This document shows positions 46,130 to 58,399 of a stretch of 64,000 bases of DNA, one piece after another. How positions within the stretch are numbered: the stretch's first letter is position 1; every line of letters starts with the position of its first letter. The DNA is from Platerodrilus igneus (Eukaryota; Arthropoda; Insecta; Coleoptera; Lycidae): positions 1,736,001-1,800,000 of the forward strand of contig JARFIW010001458.1 in the NCBI GenBank assembly GCA_036346225.1, written 5' to 3'. The position numbers and the translations under genes were made by a program. The notes below the pieces were generated by a model, which worked only from the letters and a program-made list of their open reading frames with translations, ran no database searches and had not been told where the DNA came from.

Positions 46130-46555
46130 AAGGAGAGAAGTGCGAAAGATACTAAAAAGAAAGTTTAGCACAAGGTATCAGCTGCTATACTTGAAGACAA
46201 CAAACATAGAAATACGAAAAATATTGTTGAAAGCATATGTATGACGCACGGCACTGTACGGCTGTGAATCGTGTACAGTATGAATAGCAGACAAAAAAAG
46301 ATAGGACTATAAAATGCGGTTCTACAGTTGTATAATAAAAATATCATGTACAGATAAAGTTAAAAACAAAGAGGTACTAGAAATGGTAGGGAAAGAAAAA
46401 ATATGTAAAAAACGGTAAAGAATAGAAGAGAGAGAGAGAGGATGACAGGACACGTTCTAAGATACGAGAGTAGTGTGCGGGATAAATCAAAAGTAGTGAA
46501 AACAAAAAAAAAGGTAAAGGTAGACCGAACCGAACAAGCAGATAACTTTTTCATT
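46130..46555 (+). pseudogene. Second RTE-like LINE 3' fragment (left arm)
   Basis: Heavily degraded copy of the same C-terminal region: strings equivalent to TALYGCES, KVKNKEVLEM and DRTRSKIRE can be read with stops and shifts between them. It follows the first fragment by about 170 bases in the same direction. Confidence 0.55.
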
Positions 46556-46770
46556 AAATCTTAAGGTTCAACTTCTGCGTTCCTACGAAACAAACGACAG
46601 CGGCAGTCCTGTCTATATAGGAACATTATATGTTCCTACAAAATGCTACGCTGTTTGTTCAGATGATTCAAGAAATATTAACATTTAGTCAAAATGGTTC
46701 CTCAGTCAAATTCCGGCTAAACACATGTTAATTAAATAATGGAAAAAATTAGAGATAATGATTCTATTGG

Positions 46771-47706
46771 GTGAACTACAAGGAAGATGTGAAAGAGTGG
46801 AGCCGGAAATGTGAGTTGTGCGCCTATGGAAATGGCCCGGTCACAAAACAGAACGCCCCAATAAGACAGTATAACGTGGGGAATCCTTTTGAGAGGGTGG
46901 CCATTGATATAGTTGTTCGTCTCCTGAATCAGAGAAAGCAAATAAATACATCTCGGTTACAATGGATTATTTTACCAAATGGCCAGAGGCGTATGCTATA
47001 CCTAAACAAGAAGCCGAGACGGTTGCAGATGTACTAGTGAGGGAGTTGTTTTGTCGCTTTAGAGTTCCGTTAAAATTACACACCGATCAAGGTCGGAACT
47101 TCGAATCAGCGTTGTTTTAGAACGCCTGCAAGCATCTTTGAATGAGGAAGGCTGGAACTACCCCACTTCATTCTCAATCGGATGGAATGGTTGAAAGAAT
47201 GAACAGGACGTTAGGAAAGTACCTAGTCAAAGTTGTCTCCGAACATCAATGACACTGGGACCAATATTTACATTTGTTCCTACTGGCGTACCGATTTTCG
47301 GTGCATAACAGCATAGGATACTTCCCCGCTTGCGTGATGTTAGGACTTGAATTGCGGCTACCATGTGATTTTCAGTTTGGATTTAAACCTGGAGAAAATT
47401 ACGTTAGTAAGCTTTGCGAGGGTTCAAATAGCATTCACGAAAACGTCCGAAAGAATATCCAGGCGGCAAGTGATTTAATGAAATAACAATGTGACACGAG
47501 AGCACAAGAAGGTAGTTACCAACCTAGAGATTTAGTTTGGTTGTACAAACCACAAAGAAAGCGTGGATTGTCGCCAAAATTATAAAGACAATGGGAAGGC
47601 CCATACTAAGTGTTGAAAAGAATTAATGATGTAGTGTACCGGATCAGAAGATATCTCCGTAGTAAACCAAAAGTGGTACACTTTGTCCGTTTAACATCTT
47701 ACGCTT
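46771..47706 (+). pseudogene. Gypsy integrase fragment (left arm)
   Basis: CELCAYGNG and PIRQYNVGNPFERVAIDIV mark the zinc-binding end and the first catalytic Asp. One base is missing after GATATAGTTG (about 46916), which shifts the frame. Later HTDQGRNFES, MVERMNRTLGKYLVKVVSEH and FLLAYRFSVHNSIGYFPA can be read, then VLKRINDVVYRIRR near the arm end. A stop after SEHQ is shared with the right arm, so decay began before the arms separated. Confidence 0.8.
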
Positions 47707-47935
47707 AATTAACCAAAGCTCGAAAACAACATCACGTCTTATACAATAACAAGATAGCGTGTCCCAAGATGGAAAATTAAAACTTGAATTAAAATTCGAA
47801 TAGTTTTCAACAAAATAATTCAAGGTCTTGCCGTTTTCCATATTGTTGTATAAACAGCGGACGGGGAGAAGCAACATACACCACAACCTTGTGCATTAGA
47901 ATCGTACAAAGGCCAATTACCAGGAGTACTTATGT

Positions 47936-48270
47936 GCCTCTACATTCGATTTACCAATGCTCCACCCAAAAATACTAGTTTGGCCAGGTAGCGAGCTTTT
48001 TTTACGTGGAAGTTTTGAATTTTGTCAAACTCTTGCTCTTGCAAGCAAGGTAGGGATCTTTAACGTGCGTGACAACACACACACACACTGGATCCTCATT
48101 TTACCTCTCACCTGAACGAGGGCGTATTTTTGTGAAAAATGCTCGCCTAACATTTTTCAGGCAGAGCGCATCGGGATTTGAACCCAGGACCTTGGGCATA
48201 GTGGTCACAGTACTTATGTGCCTACATGTGATTTTACAATGCTCCACCCGAAGGTACTACATTGGAGTAC
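47936..48270 (-). repeat. Dispersed copy of the tRNA-like repeat
   Basis: Matches units of the array at 17075-18865: accaatgctccaccc, ttttgaattttgtc, gtgacaacacacac, tgaacgagggcgta and accttggg in order. The box B-like motif GGTTCAAATCC (minus, 48184-48174) is better preserved than in most array units. A second partial start follows at 48238. Confidence 0.75.
48174..48184 (-). promoter_or_regulatory. Pol III box B-like motif
   Basis: GGTTCAAATCC on the minus strand with flanking CTGG and CCGA, matching the tRNA T-loop consensus. Confidence 0.55.
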
Positions 48271-49875
48271 TTATGTGCCGCTTAAAAGCGGCAATCCAAA
48301 AGCGTAGAATTTTCTACTCGTACAATCTGGCGACCAGAAACTAGAAAATTGAGAGATTAAGTATGAGGACAATTTTTCGGCAAATTTACAGCACACTGAA
48401 TCTGTGGCAACTTGAGATCTCTGGAGTCATACTCGTTTATGTACAAACGAACTGCAGAACGTACGGTCTTATTATATGTTTGTACTAAATTACATTAAAA
48501 GTCATTATACAAAAGCTCCTGAAACCCAGATGTGCTGCATAAAACCTTAGAAATTTATCTAGATACTTGGGGTACGTTATTGTAGATGACAAAATCTAAT
48601 CCACATTCTGCGCTTAAGTAATACGCTAACATGCCCAGAGGGTATGAAAAATTGCATTTTTATGAATGTATTGTAATTAATATTGGACTACTAATAAAAT
48701 TTGCGCTACTACTTTAATTAAAATCAAAGCTGTCTAGGAAGTTTAATTAAAAGTTGATAATTAATTTATGAAATACTTGACAAGCTATGAAACGATTCTG
48801 GTACAAACTTATGTTCATCTTATATTAACCAGCAAAGTAAAAAACAAGTTTATAAAAGTTTTTAACTTCTTCTCTAGTTTCTTGGGGTGTACTGGGAAGT
48901 AATTCCATAAAATTGATAATTAATTAAGAGTTCTGGTAAGAGGAAATATAAACACACCATAAGGCGATTTAAATAATCCCTTCAGTTTTGATTCATTGTT
49001 TAAACCCTTAATTCTTGAATTATTTTCAAAAAAGCATTGTGCGCTTTAAACGCACCTGTTTAACTTGTGATGTTTTTTGTGAAGTATTGAAGTGGTGCCA
49101 TACGTAAATAAATTATATTGTATAAAGGCGTCCACGATGTATACGCTTTGTACATATACGTTTTAAGCTCTCACACTTACGAAGCAACCCTCTACATGTT
49201 ATTCACAGATGAAATTGATAAATTTTGTCACAAAGTGTTATTAAGATATATAACCCCAACACAGTCAACGTGAGTTTTACTATTTCAAAACGCTTGATTC
49301 ATGAACACTTACAAATATATAATTTCGTACAACTTGCACGTTGCGAGTGTATGCCTATTTTTAAAACTCGAAAATGGTTACGAATTTGAACCATCAAAGT
49401 AAAGCATTTCACAAATACCAAATTCTGTGATATGCCAAGTTCCTTTCATTTTTGTTGTGGCGTTCGCACAAGCATGCCCGTCAAACCTAATTAGTAACTC
49501 TGAAATTAAAAGTAATTTTTTACCTTTCGAAAGTTATGAGTATATGAATGTTCTTTGCCAAATATATTGTATCGGGCTACTGTTAACGCGTTTATCAATT
49601 TAGAACAAATAATTACAAAAGTCTTTATTATTCACCACTCACAAGTTTAATTAACAGTATATGCCTTATTTATAGATGTTTTCTGTCCAATTAACAATGA
49701 ACCACTATCACACTAATGCTATTGACAAGCACTAATATCTTCTTAAATTAAATCCTTAACCATAACTCTTCTTAACAACACTAACACTACTATAATTTAC
49801 TTATTACCCTTTTGTCTATATACGACATTTGGATATAGACTAACTGACGCACACTCATCACTGATCTTATATATA

Positions 49876-49889
49876 CCCTATAATTAAAT
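49876..49889 (-). promoter_or_regulatory. TATA-box candidate of a Gypsy LTR
   Basis: GGGTATATATAAGA on the minus strand, about 25 bases before AGTGTGCGTCAGTTAG. It lies downstream of the integrase in the element's direction, where the 3' LTR would be expected. LTR limits could not be fixed because no second LTR is visible. Confidence 0.3.
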
Positions 49890-50540
49890 AGATGATTCAT
49901 AGCCTGCTGTTTGGTCGAATGTTCTAAACTTCTGTACAGTACACTTCGGTTATGCAACTTGCGTGTTTGACGGGTTGCCTAATAGTTCTTAACACTGATC
50001 TCTCTTTAAAACCATTAAGTCCTGTAACTGTAAAAACATTTTGACGTTAATTTGATGACTGATGGTATCGGCATCTATCTCCTCTTGTGCATCCATCACG
50101 TCGTTGGAAATAACAGTCAACGCTCTTTGCTTGGTCTTGGTAGGCAACTGCTTGATAGCAACAAACAAAAACCTGGATGTTGGTTCCCTTGAAAATTACT
50201 TCTAGCATATTTCGAACTATTCACTAATCTAAGCGATCCAGTCCACAGCCTTGCTTGGGCACCGCTAGTCTTGTTACTCAATTTTACATCATCTGAGCCT
50301 TAAGACTCGGTAAAGTCTCTCATAGATGTCCATAACTAGGTCTCTGTCATGAAGAACTTTTGGTGACCAGATAATAACATAACAATTTCCATCCTGTAGA
50401 ACTAAGGCTTTTCGTACAGTTGGTTGCTGTTGTACTAATTAAACGACACATCTAAACTTTTCTTGAAAACAACAGTTATTCCTTTTGACATTTGCAGATT
50501 TTGAGCTACGGAATGTGAAAGGGAATACCCTTCTGGTCCT

Positions 50541-51611
50541 TTAAACAACAACGCCAAATCTCGCCTTAGCGGAACCACTATATGCCACCATGAAACTTTC
50601 AAAATCTACATTTCGATCACGACTAATAACTCTTCGAATACCATTCTCATTACTCGAGCCTTTCTGGTTGTTGCCAGCGTAAGATGTTAAACGGACAAAG
50701 TGTACCACTTTTGGTTTACTACGGGGATATCTTCTGATCCGGTACACTACATCATTAATTCTTTTCAACACTTCGTACGGGCATTCCCATTGTCTTTATA
50801 ATTTTGGCGACAATCCACGCTTTCTTTGTGGTTTGTACAACCAAACTAAATCTCTAGGTTGGTAACTACCTTCTTGTGCTCTCGTGTCACATTGTTATTT
50901 CATTAAATCACTTGCCGCCTGGATATTCTTTCGGACGTTTTCGTGAATGCTATTTGAACCCTCGCAAAGCTTACTAACGTAATCTTCTCCAGGTTTAAAT
51001 CCAAACTGAAAATCACATGGTAGCCGCAATTCAAGTCCTAACATCACGCAAGCGGGGAAGTATCCTATGCTGTTATGCACCGAAAATCGATACGCCAGTA
51101 GGAACAAATGTAAATATTGGTCCCAGTGTCATTGATGTTCGGAGACAACTTTGACTAGGTACTTTCCTAACGTCCTGTTCATTCTTTCAACCATTGCATC
51201 CGATTGAGGATGAAGTGGGGTAGTTCCAGCCTTCCTCATTCAAAGATGCTTGCAGGCGTTGTAAAACAACGCTGATTCGAAGTTCCGACCTTGATCGGTG
51301 TGTAATTTTAACGGAACTCTAAAGCGACAAAACAACTCCCTCACTAGTACATCTGCAACCGTCTCGGCTTCTTGTTTAGGTATAGCATACGCCTCTGGCC
51401 ATTTGGTAAAATAATCCATTGTAACCGAGATGTATTTATTTGCTTTCTCTGATTCAGGAGACGAACCAACTATATCAATGGCCACCCTCTCAAAAGGATT
51501 CCCCACGTTATACTGTCTTATTGGGGCGTTCTGTTTTGTGACCAGGCCATTTCCATAGGCGCACAACTCACATTTCCGGCTCCACTCTTTCACATCTTCC
51601 TTGTAGTTCAC
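50541..51611 (-). pseudogene. Gypsy integrase (right arm, better preserved)
   Basis: The frame 51611-51240 is open through CELCAYGNG, FERVAIDIVG, a YISVTMDYFTKWPEAYAIP segment and HTDQGRNFES, the usual integrase core with two of the three acidic residues. After a break, MVERMNRT supplies the Glu region, then FLLAYRFSVHNSIGYFPA (51107-50895), and VLKRINDVVYRIRRYPRSKP (50771-50541) forms the C-terminal domain. Compared with the left arm it retains the base missing at 46916. The part below 50677 extends past the arm. Confidence 0.82.
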
Positions 51612-51827
51612 CCAATAGAATCATTATCTCTAATTTTTTCCATTATTTAATTAACATGTGTTTAGCCGGAATTTGACTGAGGAAGCATTTTGACTAAATG
51701 TTAATATTTCTTGAATCATCTGAACAAACAGCGTAGCATTTTGTAGGAACATAGAATGTTCCTATTTAGACAGGACTGCCGCTGTCGTTTGTTTCGTAGG
51801 AACGCAGAAGTTGAATCTTAAGATTTA

Positions 51828-52255
51828 ATGAAAAAGTTATCTGCTTGTTCGGTTCGGTCTACCTTTACCTTTTTTTTTTTGTTTTCACTACTTTTGATTT
51901 ATCCCGCACACTACCCTCGTATCTTAGAACGTGTCCTGTCATCCTCTCTCTCTCTTCTATTCTTTACCGTTTTTTACATATTTTTTCTTTCCCTACCATT
52001 TCTAGTACCTCTTTGTTTTTAACTTTATCTGTACAAGATATTTTTATTTTACAACTGTAGAACCGCATTTTATAGTCCTATCTTTTTTTGTCTGCTATTC
52101 ATACTGTACACGATTCACAGCCGTACAGTGACGTGCTTCATACATATGCTTTCAACAATTTTTTTCATATTTCTATGTTTGTTGTCTTCAAGTATAGCAG
52201 CTGACACCTTGTGCTAAACTTTCTTTTTAGTATCTTTCGCACTTCTCTCCTTCAA
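51828..52255 (-). pseudogene. Second RTE-like LINE 3' fragment (right arm)
   Basis: Mirror of 46130-46555, equally degraded. Confidence 0.55.
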
Positions 52256-52417
52256 TTGTTTCCTAATAATATACCCTATTTCACCGATATTCAGCGGTAC
52301 GCGCAAGGGGTTTAGCAACCTGACGACTACCAAGATCATCCACCGCTTAGACACTTTCCAAATCATTAGTTTTCCAGTTTCCCCTTTCACACAACCAACA
52401 TTTGTTGAAAATATTGC

Positions 52418-53533
52418 AAAACCAACACCTGTAGTTGTTTATGATAATCATCATGTATAAATACAATTACCTTTTTCATTATTAGTGAATCTCTATTAAA
52501 TTCTATTCTAAACTAACCTACACATTCCACAACCCATATCTTTAACTATCTGTGTGCAATATTCTAATCTATGTCTACTTCTACCTCTCTTTTTTCTTTT
52601 CTCTGCTTCTAATATATTCCGCGCTATTCCCTCATGCCTTGGTATGTGTCCTATGATCCTATCTCTCCTGTCTTTTAATGTTTTCCACATATTTCTTTCT
52701 TACCATACCATTTCTAAAATCTCTTTGTTCTTAACTTTGTCCATGATATCTTCATCATGCGCCTGCAGCAAAACATTTTTCCTATCTGTTTCCCCTATTG
52801 CACACACTTTAGAGTTGTACAGTGCTTTGCTTCACACATATGCTTACAGCAATTCTGTTTTTGTTGGTCGTCTTTGAACATAGTAGTCGCTTTCTGTTGT
52901 TAAATGCAGCACGGCCTTATACTAATCTTTGTTTTATATCTTTTCTAAACTTTTCCCATTTTGCGTTATTTGGCTTCCTTAACATTTTGTAAGTTCTTGT
53001 TTCTTATTTGTATTCTAGTTCTTGACTAATTTTCTCCCTTATTTACATACTTTAGTATTATTTTGTTTACTTTCATACCGTATTTCTCTGTTAGTACTGT
53101 TTCCATTTCATTAAGAGCTGCTTCTAATTCTTGCTTGCTAGATGCTAATACCGCAGCATCACCTGAAAACTTAAGCATATCAATCACTTTTCCATGCATA
53201 ATAATTTTAAATGTCTTTCTACATTTGACAGTATTCATTGCTTCTTCGATATACAAGTTAAAAATTAGCGGGAATAGGGCGTATCCCTATATCACTTCTT
53301 TCCTAATATTTACTTCTCTACGTTCCTGCTCTAATTCCAATACCGCTGTTTGCTCTTTGAATAAGCTATGTCCTATCCGTCTATCCCTATAGCTCATTCC
53401 AATCTTTTTGAATATTTCGAATTTTTTTTTCAATTTTACATTGTCAAATGCATTTTCCAGATCTACAAACCATACACACACGCTTTCTCCTTTTTCTAGT
53501 GTTTTCTCCATTCAAATGGGTGTGTAGAATATT
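52418..53533 (-). pseudogene. RTE-like LINE, RT and C-terminal fragment (right arm)
   Basis: Mirror of 44850-45965 with the same inactivating FSGD in place of FADD and the same 5' truncation. The first frame (53511-53287) is a little longer than on the left because a stop after ELEQER is absent here. Confidence 0.8.
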
Positions 53534-54068
53534 TAGCAATCTTTTGCAAATTTCTAAATGTGTGGAAAATGAGTTTTATAGGTTTTGTTTATTTAGTTTG
53601 TGTTGCTAATGATCGTAACTTACAAACTCGTTGCATTTGCTTCGTGGTTCAGTATTCACGCTAAAGCTAGTTTAAAATTACTACAATACCCGATAGCAAG
53701 TTTTAGTACGACGCAAATTATAATAAGTTTTTGCTATCACAAGGACTGATGATAATGAATCCTTTGCATTGGTATAGCATTAAGCCGTTTATTCCCAAGA
53801 CACGCATCTATTATTTAAAATGTCGTCTTAACCACTCATCATATTTTTATTATGTTCAATAATGAAGGCAAGTTAATGGCTACCCAAACTTTATTAGTTT
53901 TTTTCAGAAGTATAGTATCTGTATTCCAAAACGACATCCCGCTTGTCTCTAGAAAATTGTCGCTAATTCCTAAAAATTATATTGTGAAATATTTAGAAAC
54001 ATTAACTTTTAATTCCAGACTACATCAAGCGCGATTAGAGCCATTAGGCCCTATTCCAATTAATTACA

Positions 54069-54175
54069 ATTACACACATACACAAACGCGCACACACACA
54101 CACACACTAATCAGACACACCTCTTCTCAGAACCATCTACACAACCGCACATAACACACACTCATACACCCACAC
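54069..54175. repeat. (CA)n-rich microsatellite in right arm
   Basis: Counterpart of 44217-44311. Confidence 0.85.
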
Positions 54176-54432
54176 ATCCATCGAGCATCAGTCTAGGGAA
54201 CTGGATTGTTCCAACAGGTTGCCTTTACACCTGAAGATTTAATAGATGTTTTTGGAAAAGTTTGCAAAAACGTTGCACAGTCGGAACCTGCCCAATATCT
54301 TTAGGTATAGTATTCCACAAGAGGGAACGGAACTGGACACAAGAAAAGAAGAGTGGAGAGTATGGGTTTGGTGTATGGGAATAGATAGAAAATCGTTTCA
54401 CCTAGTGTTATAAAGCGAGTTACATATCCCCC

Positions 54433-55360
54433 AAATTAAGATATATATGTAATCAAACAAGATTATTAAAACTTAAGTTAGATTGTTTCAATGTATAAAT
54501 TGAAGGACATATTTGAAAGAGATTAATTAAAGTTCACAAGCCAGACATGAGAACGGAAACAGACATTGTATTCCAGACGCAACATGATACTGCAGGTGCA
54601 GGTCACAATAAACTATAAGAAAGCAATTGTTATACTTAAGATTACTAAGAAGTAATACATTGTATTAAATACAGAAATAAGCAGACATGAGCTCTGCAGT
54701 TTCCATAAGCAATGTGAGGGATAGCATAAATACCCTCAAGAGCTCAAGTTGGCCAGTCAGTCTAGAGTTTTATAACTTTAACATTGATGGTAGTTGAGCT
54801 ACTCACCGTAATTTTAGTTTATTTAAATTAGTGAAAGTCCACTAATTATTTCGATTTCCGCACGTTACTGCATATAACTTACATGTAAATTAAAAATTAA
54901 TATTGTAATTCTGATTAAAATAAATTGATAGAAGAGTTTTTGAAGAAGATTTTTTAAAAAGCCGCTCCAAGAGGCCCAAAACCTATCTCGCGGTTTATAA
55001 GAAAAGAGAAATGTTGGCTTAGATGATACAGGTTTTAGTTGGAAACAAGTTTATAAACAGCAAGGGCTAAGCGCAGCTTTCTCCAGTTCTTTGGTTTAAG
55101 CCATGACATTCTTGCGTAAATTGAAAAACTATTTTGCAAGCGTTGCAGGCGTAGACTTAATTTACATAAATGATTGAAAGTCGAAATGTGGAAGAATTAA
55201 TGACTGCACTAACTTTATATTTAATTTAATAGGTAAGAACCGTTTTAGACATTTTAGAGTGTGTAGAGTAAATAGAACTTTCTACACGCTATTGATACGT
55301 AATATTTCTATCTCAAGTTTGGATCCAACAGGATACCTACATTTTTAATTACAAGTAAGA
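54433..55360. other. Unassigned stretch
   Basis: No protein motif. The string cataaatacc (54725) followed by gccagtcagtctagag about 25 bases on resembles an LTR core promoter, but no repeat partner is seen in this window. Confidence 0.35.
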
Positions 55361-55363
55361 AGT

Positions 55364-57370
55364 TTATATTGGACTAAAATCTACTGACTGAAATCTATTA
55401 ATCATATTCTGCTTTCCCAAAAGCATAGCCTGACATTTGGATAGATTTACGGTTTGCAGGTTATTTCTTACACCAATCGTCAACTCTATATAGATCTTCG
55501 TTGATTGCCTTGAACGCGTTCCATATTTTATGGGAAAAGTGACAGTAAATCTGGATATCATCCTAGTGGTAACCACAAAATTTCAATATTGTAGAAAGGT
55601 CTTGAATATATATATATGCTAAACAGAAAGGAACCCACTACACTGCCTTGTGGCACCCCCATGACAAGATCAACAGGTTTGGAGATATGTCTATTTTAAG
55701 CTTTAACTAGCTATGTGCGTTGAGTTAAATATTATTCTAACTACGAAATTGCTGACTCAAAGAACTGCTCAAACATTTTAATTTAGTTAAAAGGATATTA
55801 CAGATAACATTATTAAACGCCTAACTGAAATCTAATAAAATCAATGGTGTCAGTTTTTTACAATTCATTGCCTTTGTTGCATCAACAGTAATTTGTAGAA
55901 GAGCAATGCAGGTACTATAAATCACGCAAAAACCCTGTTGATATTTATTTAGTAACTTATGCTGCATTAAAAATAATGTCATTTGATCTCATGCTAAGTA
56001 TTTACCAGATCTAGAAAGCACTGGTAAAATGCTAATCTACGATAGTCTTCCGGGCCTAAAGGGTTCGTTTTTGTTGGTAATGGCCTAACTATAGAGTGCT
56101 TCCATCCTAGTGGAAAACGAGGAGTGCGAAAAGATGTATTGATTATACTGATTATAGGTTCAAGAGTAATTGAGCAGACTTGTAGAAGCATCGAGCTCGA
56201 TAATTTCGCGAAACCCAGGGCTTTTGATTTAACGTGCAGTTCAGACTTATTTACATCATGGGTCGACCCTTCATTAAATACAAACTGGCGATGCAAAGGA
56301 AGTGGTATTCGAGTTATGCTTTTATTGTGTTCCGCTTAGCTGTATTGTCTTCCATTTCGACTGTAGAAAAATGTCAATTTAAAATATCTACGTATATTCT
56401 GTAAGACACCTGCACTAGTGGTTTTCCGATATCAGTCTTTTAAGGCGGTCCATGACCTTCGAGGGTCAGTATTTGATGCAATATTTTAATTTAAAGTTTC
56501 TGATCCTCTTGCTTAGTCTTATTACGTATACGTTTATAGCGGTGTGGTTCAATGCGATTTTATCTTTCTTATAAAATGTAAGTGCTCTGTCTGTGATTTG
56601 TTTCATTTCATTAATTTTAGGAGTTAACCACAGGGATTTGAATTTAGTTACTGTGACAGTTTCAAAGGGAGCATGATGTCAAAAATATTATTAACAAGCA
56701 TATTGAACTTGTTGAGTTTAGTATCAACATCCGTTTCTTCATTGATTTCATACCAGGTCGCTCGTAACATTTCTGCCAGCAGTAGTTCGAAATAAACCTT
56801 CTTCAAATCACGGTACATAATCATCTTAGATTGAAATTTTAAGGTTCTAAGCAAATATGATACAAAAATAGGCTTGAAATTTCTAATACCGGTATCTGTC
56901 CAAAATGTAATTATATCTCTTTATTCGAATTTGTAACATGATCAATGATCGATGATGAAGGAGGTGCAAGATGAGTGGGCTCCTACGATATACCAAGATT
57001 ACATGCGTCTATCATAGTTCGAAAATAACAAACCTTGGACGTCTCGTTATATAAATTGATGATCCAGTTTCCAAGCACTATTATATTTATATAATGCGAA
57101 AAGTACTGAAAAAATACCTCCTCAACGTCGACGTGTATCCACTTTTTGGGGCTTATAAACAACTCCAACTAGGACTTGTACGTGGGCAACTACTGTTGCG
57201 AGAAAAATATATTCCGGGTTCTTCTTATACACAGAAGAAAAAGAAGCAATAAATTTGCAATTAATATCACTACGAACATAAAGAGTCACCACGCCGCCAT
57301 TTTTCCCTATTCTGTCGTTTCGTATAATTCTATATCCTTCAAGCGTTACCACAAGATTGGTTTTAGTCAT
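55364..57370 (-). mobile_element. Degraded LINE (Jockey/I-like)
   Basis: Minus strand, in order: endonuclease block LEGYRIIRNDRIGKNGGVV (57370-57122), GNWIINLYNETSKVCYFRTM with DACNLGIS (57168-56983), a spacer with MLRTLKFQSKM (56854-56648), RT finger with LGFAKLSSSMLLQ, GWKHSIVRPLP and PEDYRRL (56296-55994), MGVPQGSVVGSFLF near 55660, and DDIQIYCHF near 55560. The codon before DDIQIY is TAG. Stops and shifts separate all pieces. No ORF1, poly-A or TSD was identified, so both ends are approximate. Confidence 0.8.
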
Positions 57371-57439
57371 GTTTCTGACACAGCAATAGAAATGCGGACG
57401 ACAGGACTGAAATGGGTAAGAAAGTCATCAAAGTGAGAA

Positions 57440-58170
57440 AGTAGTGAAAAGGCATTAAAATGACAGCGATGAAGCGATTACGGATGGCGAGAGAGTGATT
57501 GACAAGGGAGGAACAATACGGAGCGGGTGGCAGAGTGTAAGGTATTTCAAGTTCGCTATCGATGGCCCTCAGGAAGATCTGGCTGTATTAAACATAAATC
57601 AGAAAAATGTTTAACCATTATTAAATACTGATCCGAAAGAGGCAAATAAATAGATAAATATAAAACAAATCACAATACCAAACAACATAAAACAATGCAT
57701 TTCCATGACCCCGCTCGAATCACACACACACACACGCATTTCCGCACTTATACTCACTCAGGTAAAAGGTACTGTGAGGTAAACATGTATCAGTTTGCAC
57801 CATACGAGCTTAAAACCAATTAATGATCAAACAAACCATTAAAAAGTTTTATCCCAATGTTAAGGCAGTTTTTTGGTGCATAATTCCTTCCCGGTTTTTT
57901 GTTATAAATGCGAGTGCACCAACACGTATACAGCGCGCATGCACGAACATTCATGTACGTGTATATCAAAGCAGCTCTATTTCTGCCTTACTTTATTCAT
58001 TCTGCCAATACCATTAAAATAGTTGAAATTATTATTATTATTATTATTATTATTAAATAACCTGCACTTCACATTTATATTCAGAAAGAATTAGATGGAA
58101 ATGGAATTACTTTTCGATGTTGTGTATTATATCAGGATGAGCTTTCAAATTTTAAAATAAAGTATTACAA
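57440..58170. other. Unassigned stretch with microsatellites
   Basis: Contains (CA)n at 57722-57737 and (ATT)n at 58029-58056. No coding motif seen. Confidence 0.5.
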
Positions 58171-58176
58171 ACTTAC

Positions 58177-58397
58177 GAGTAGCATCCATAAGCTTCCTCT
58201 TCAGTAACGTTTTGTGCAGTTGATGTTGATGGGCCTTGCTGATCTGAATCGTCTTTGTTTTCGGATACCTGACCTTTATGTGATAACCGTGATTTCCACA
58301 AATCTGTTAATTTTAACGTCTCCGACGCAGTTCGTTGCAATTCAATTGTTTTTCTAATTTGTCGCTTTTCATGACCAGAAGGAGCCCTTCTCTTCAT
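58177..58397 (-). CDS. Exon-like piece: N-terminus of a hAT/ZMYM-type protein
   Basis: The frame from ATG at 58397 starts MKRRAPSGHEKRQIRKT, then has a polar Ser/Gln/Glu-rich stretch to VTEEEAYGCYS. The opening K(R)xxPSGxxxR is the usual first block of hAT-derived transposases and zinc finger MYM-type proteins. The frame meets a consensus splice donor, CTC|GTAAGT, at 58177/58176, so the reading into the stop after CYS is probably intron. No following exon is visible on the minus strand within the next 800 bases. It could be a live gene's first coding exon or a TE relic. Confidence 0.5.
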
Positions 58398-58399
58398 TT

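Larger units (their letters stand above)
43951..47706 (+). repeat. Left arm of a 3.76 kb inverted repeat
   Basis: Each position x here pairs with about 98382 minus x on the other strand. The arm starts tatcttaatttggggg beside the mariner and ends at acatcttacgct. From outside in it holds about 900 bases of unassigned sequence with a (GT)n tract, an RTE-like LINE fragment, a second LINE 3' piece and a Gypsy integrase fragment. Encoded stretches agree almost perfectly with the right arm. Confidence 0.9.
47707..50676. other. Spacer of the inverted repeat
   Basis: 2.97 kb. Holds one tRNA-like repeat copy (47936-48270), an unassigned AT-rich part (48300-49850), and the continuation of the right-arm Gypsy element (about 49850-50676). 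The left arm's Gypsy sequence stops at the spacer, so the spacer joins the right arm's element, not the left one's. Confidence 0.75.
50677..54432 (-). repeat. Right arm of the 3.76 kb inverted repeat
   Basis: Mirror of 43951-47706. For example the 60-residue frame at 52508-52690 equals that at 45692-45874, and the 76-residue frame at 53026-53256 differs at two residues from 45127-45357. The outer end reads cccccaaattaagatata and continues into unrelated sequence; no mariner is present on this side. Confidence 0.9.
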
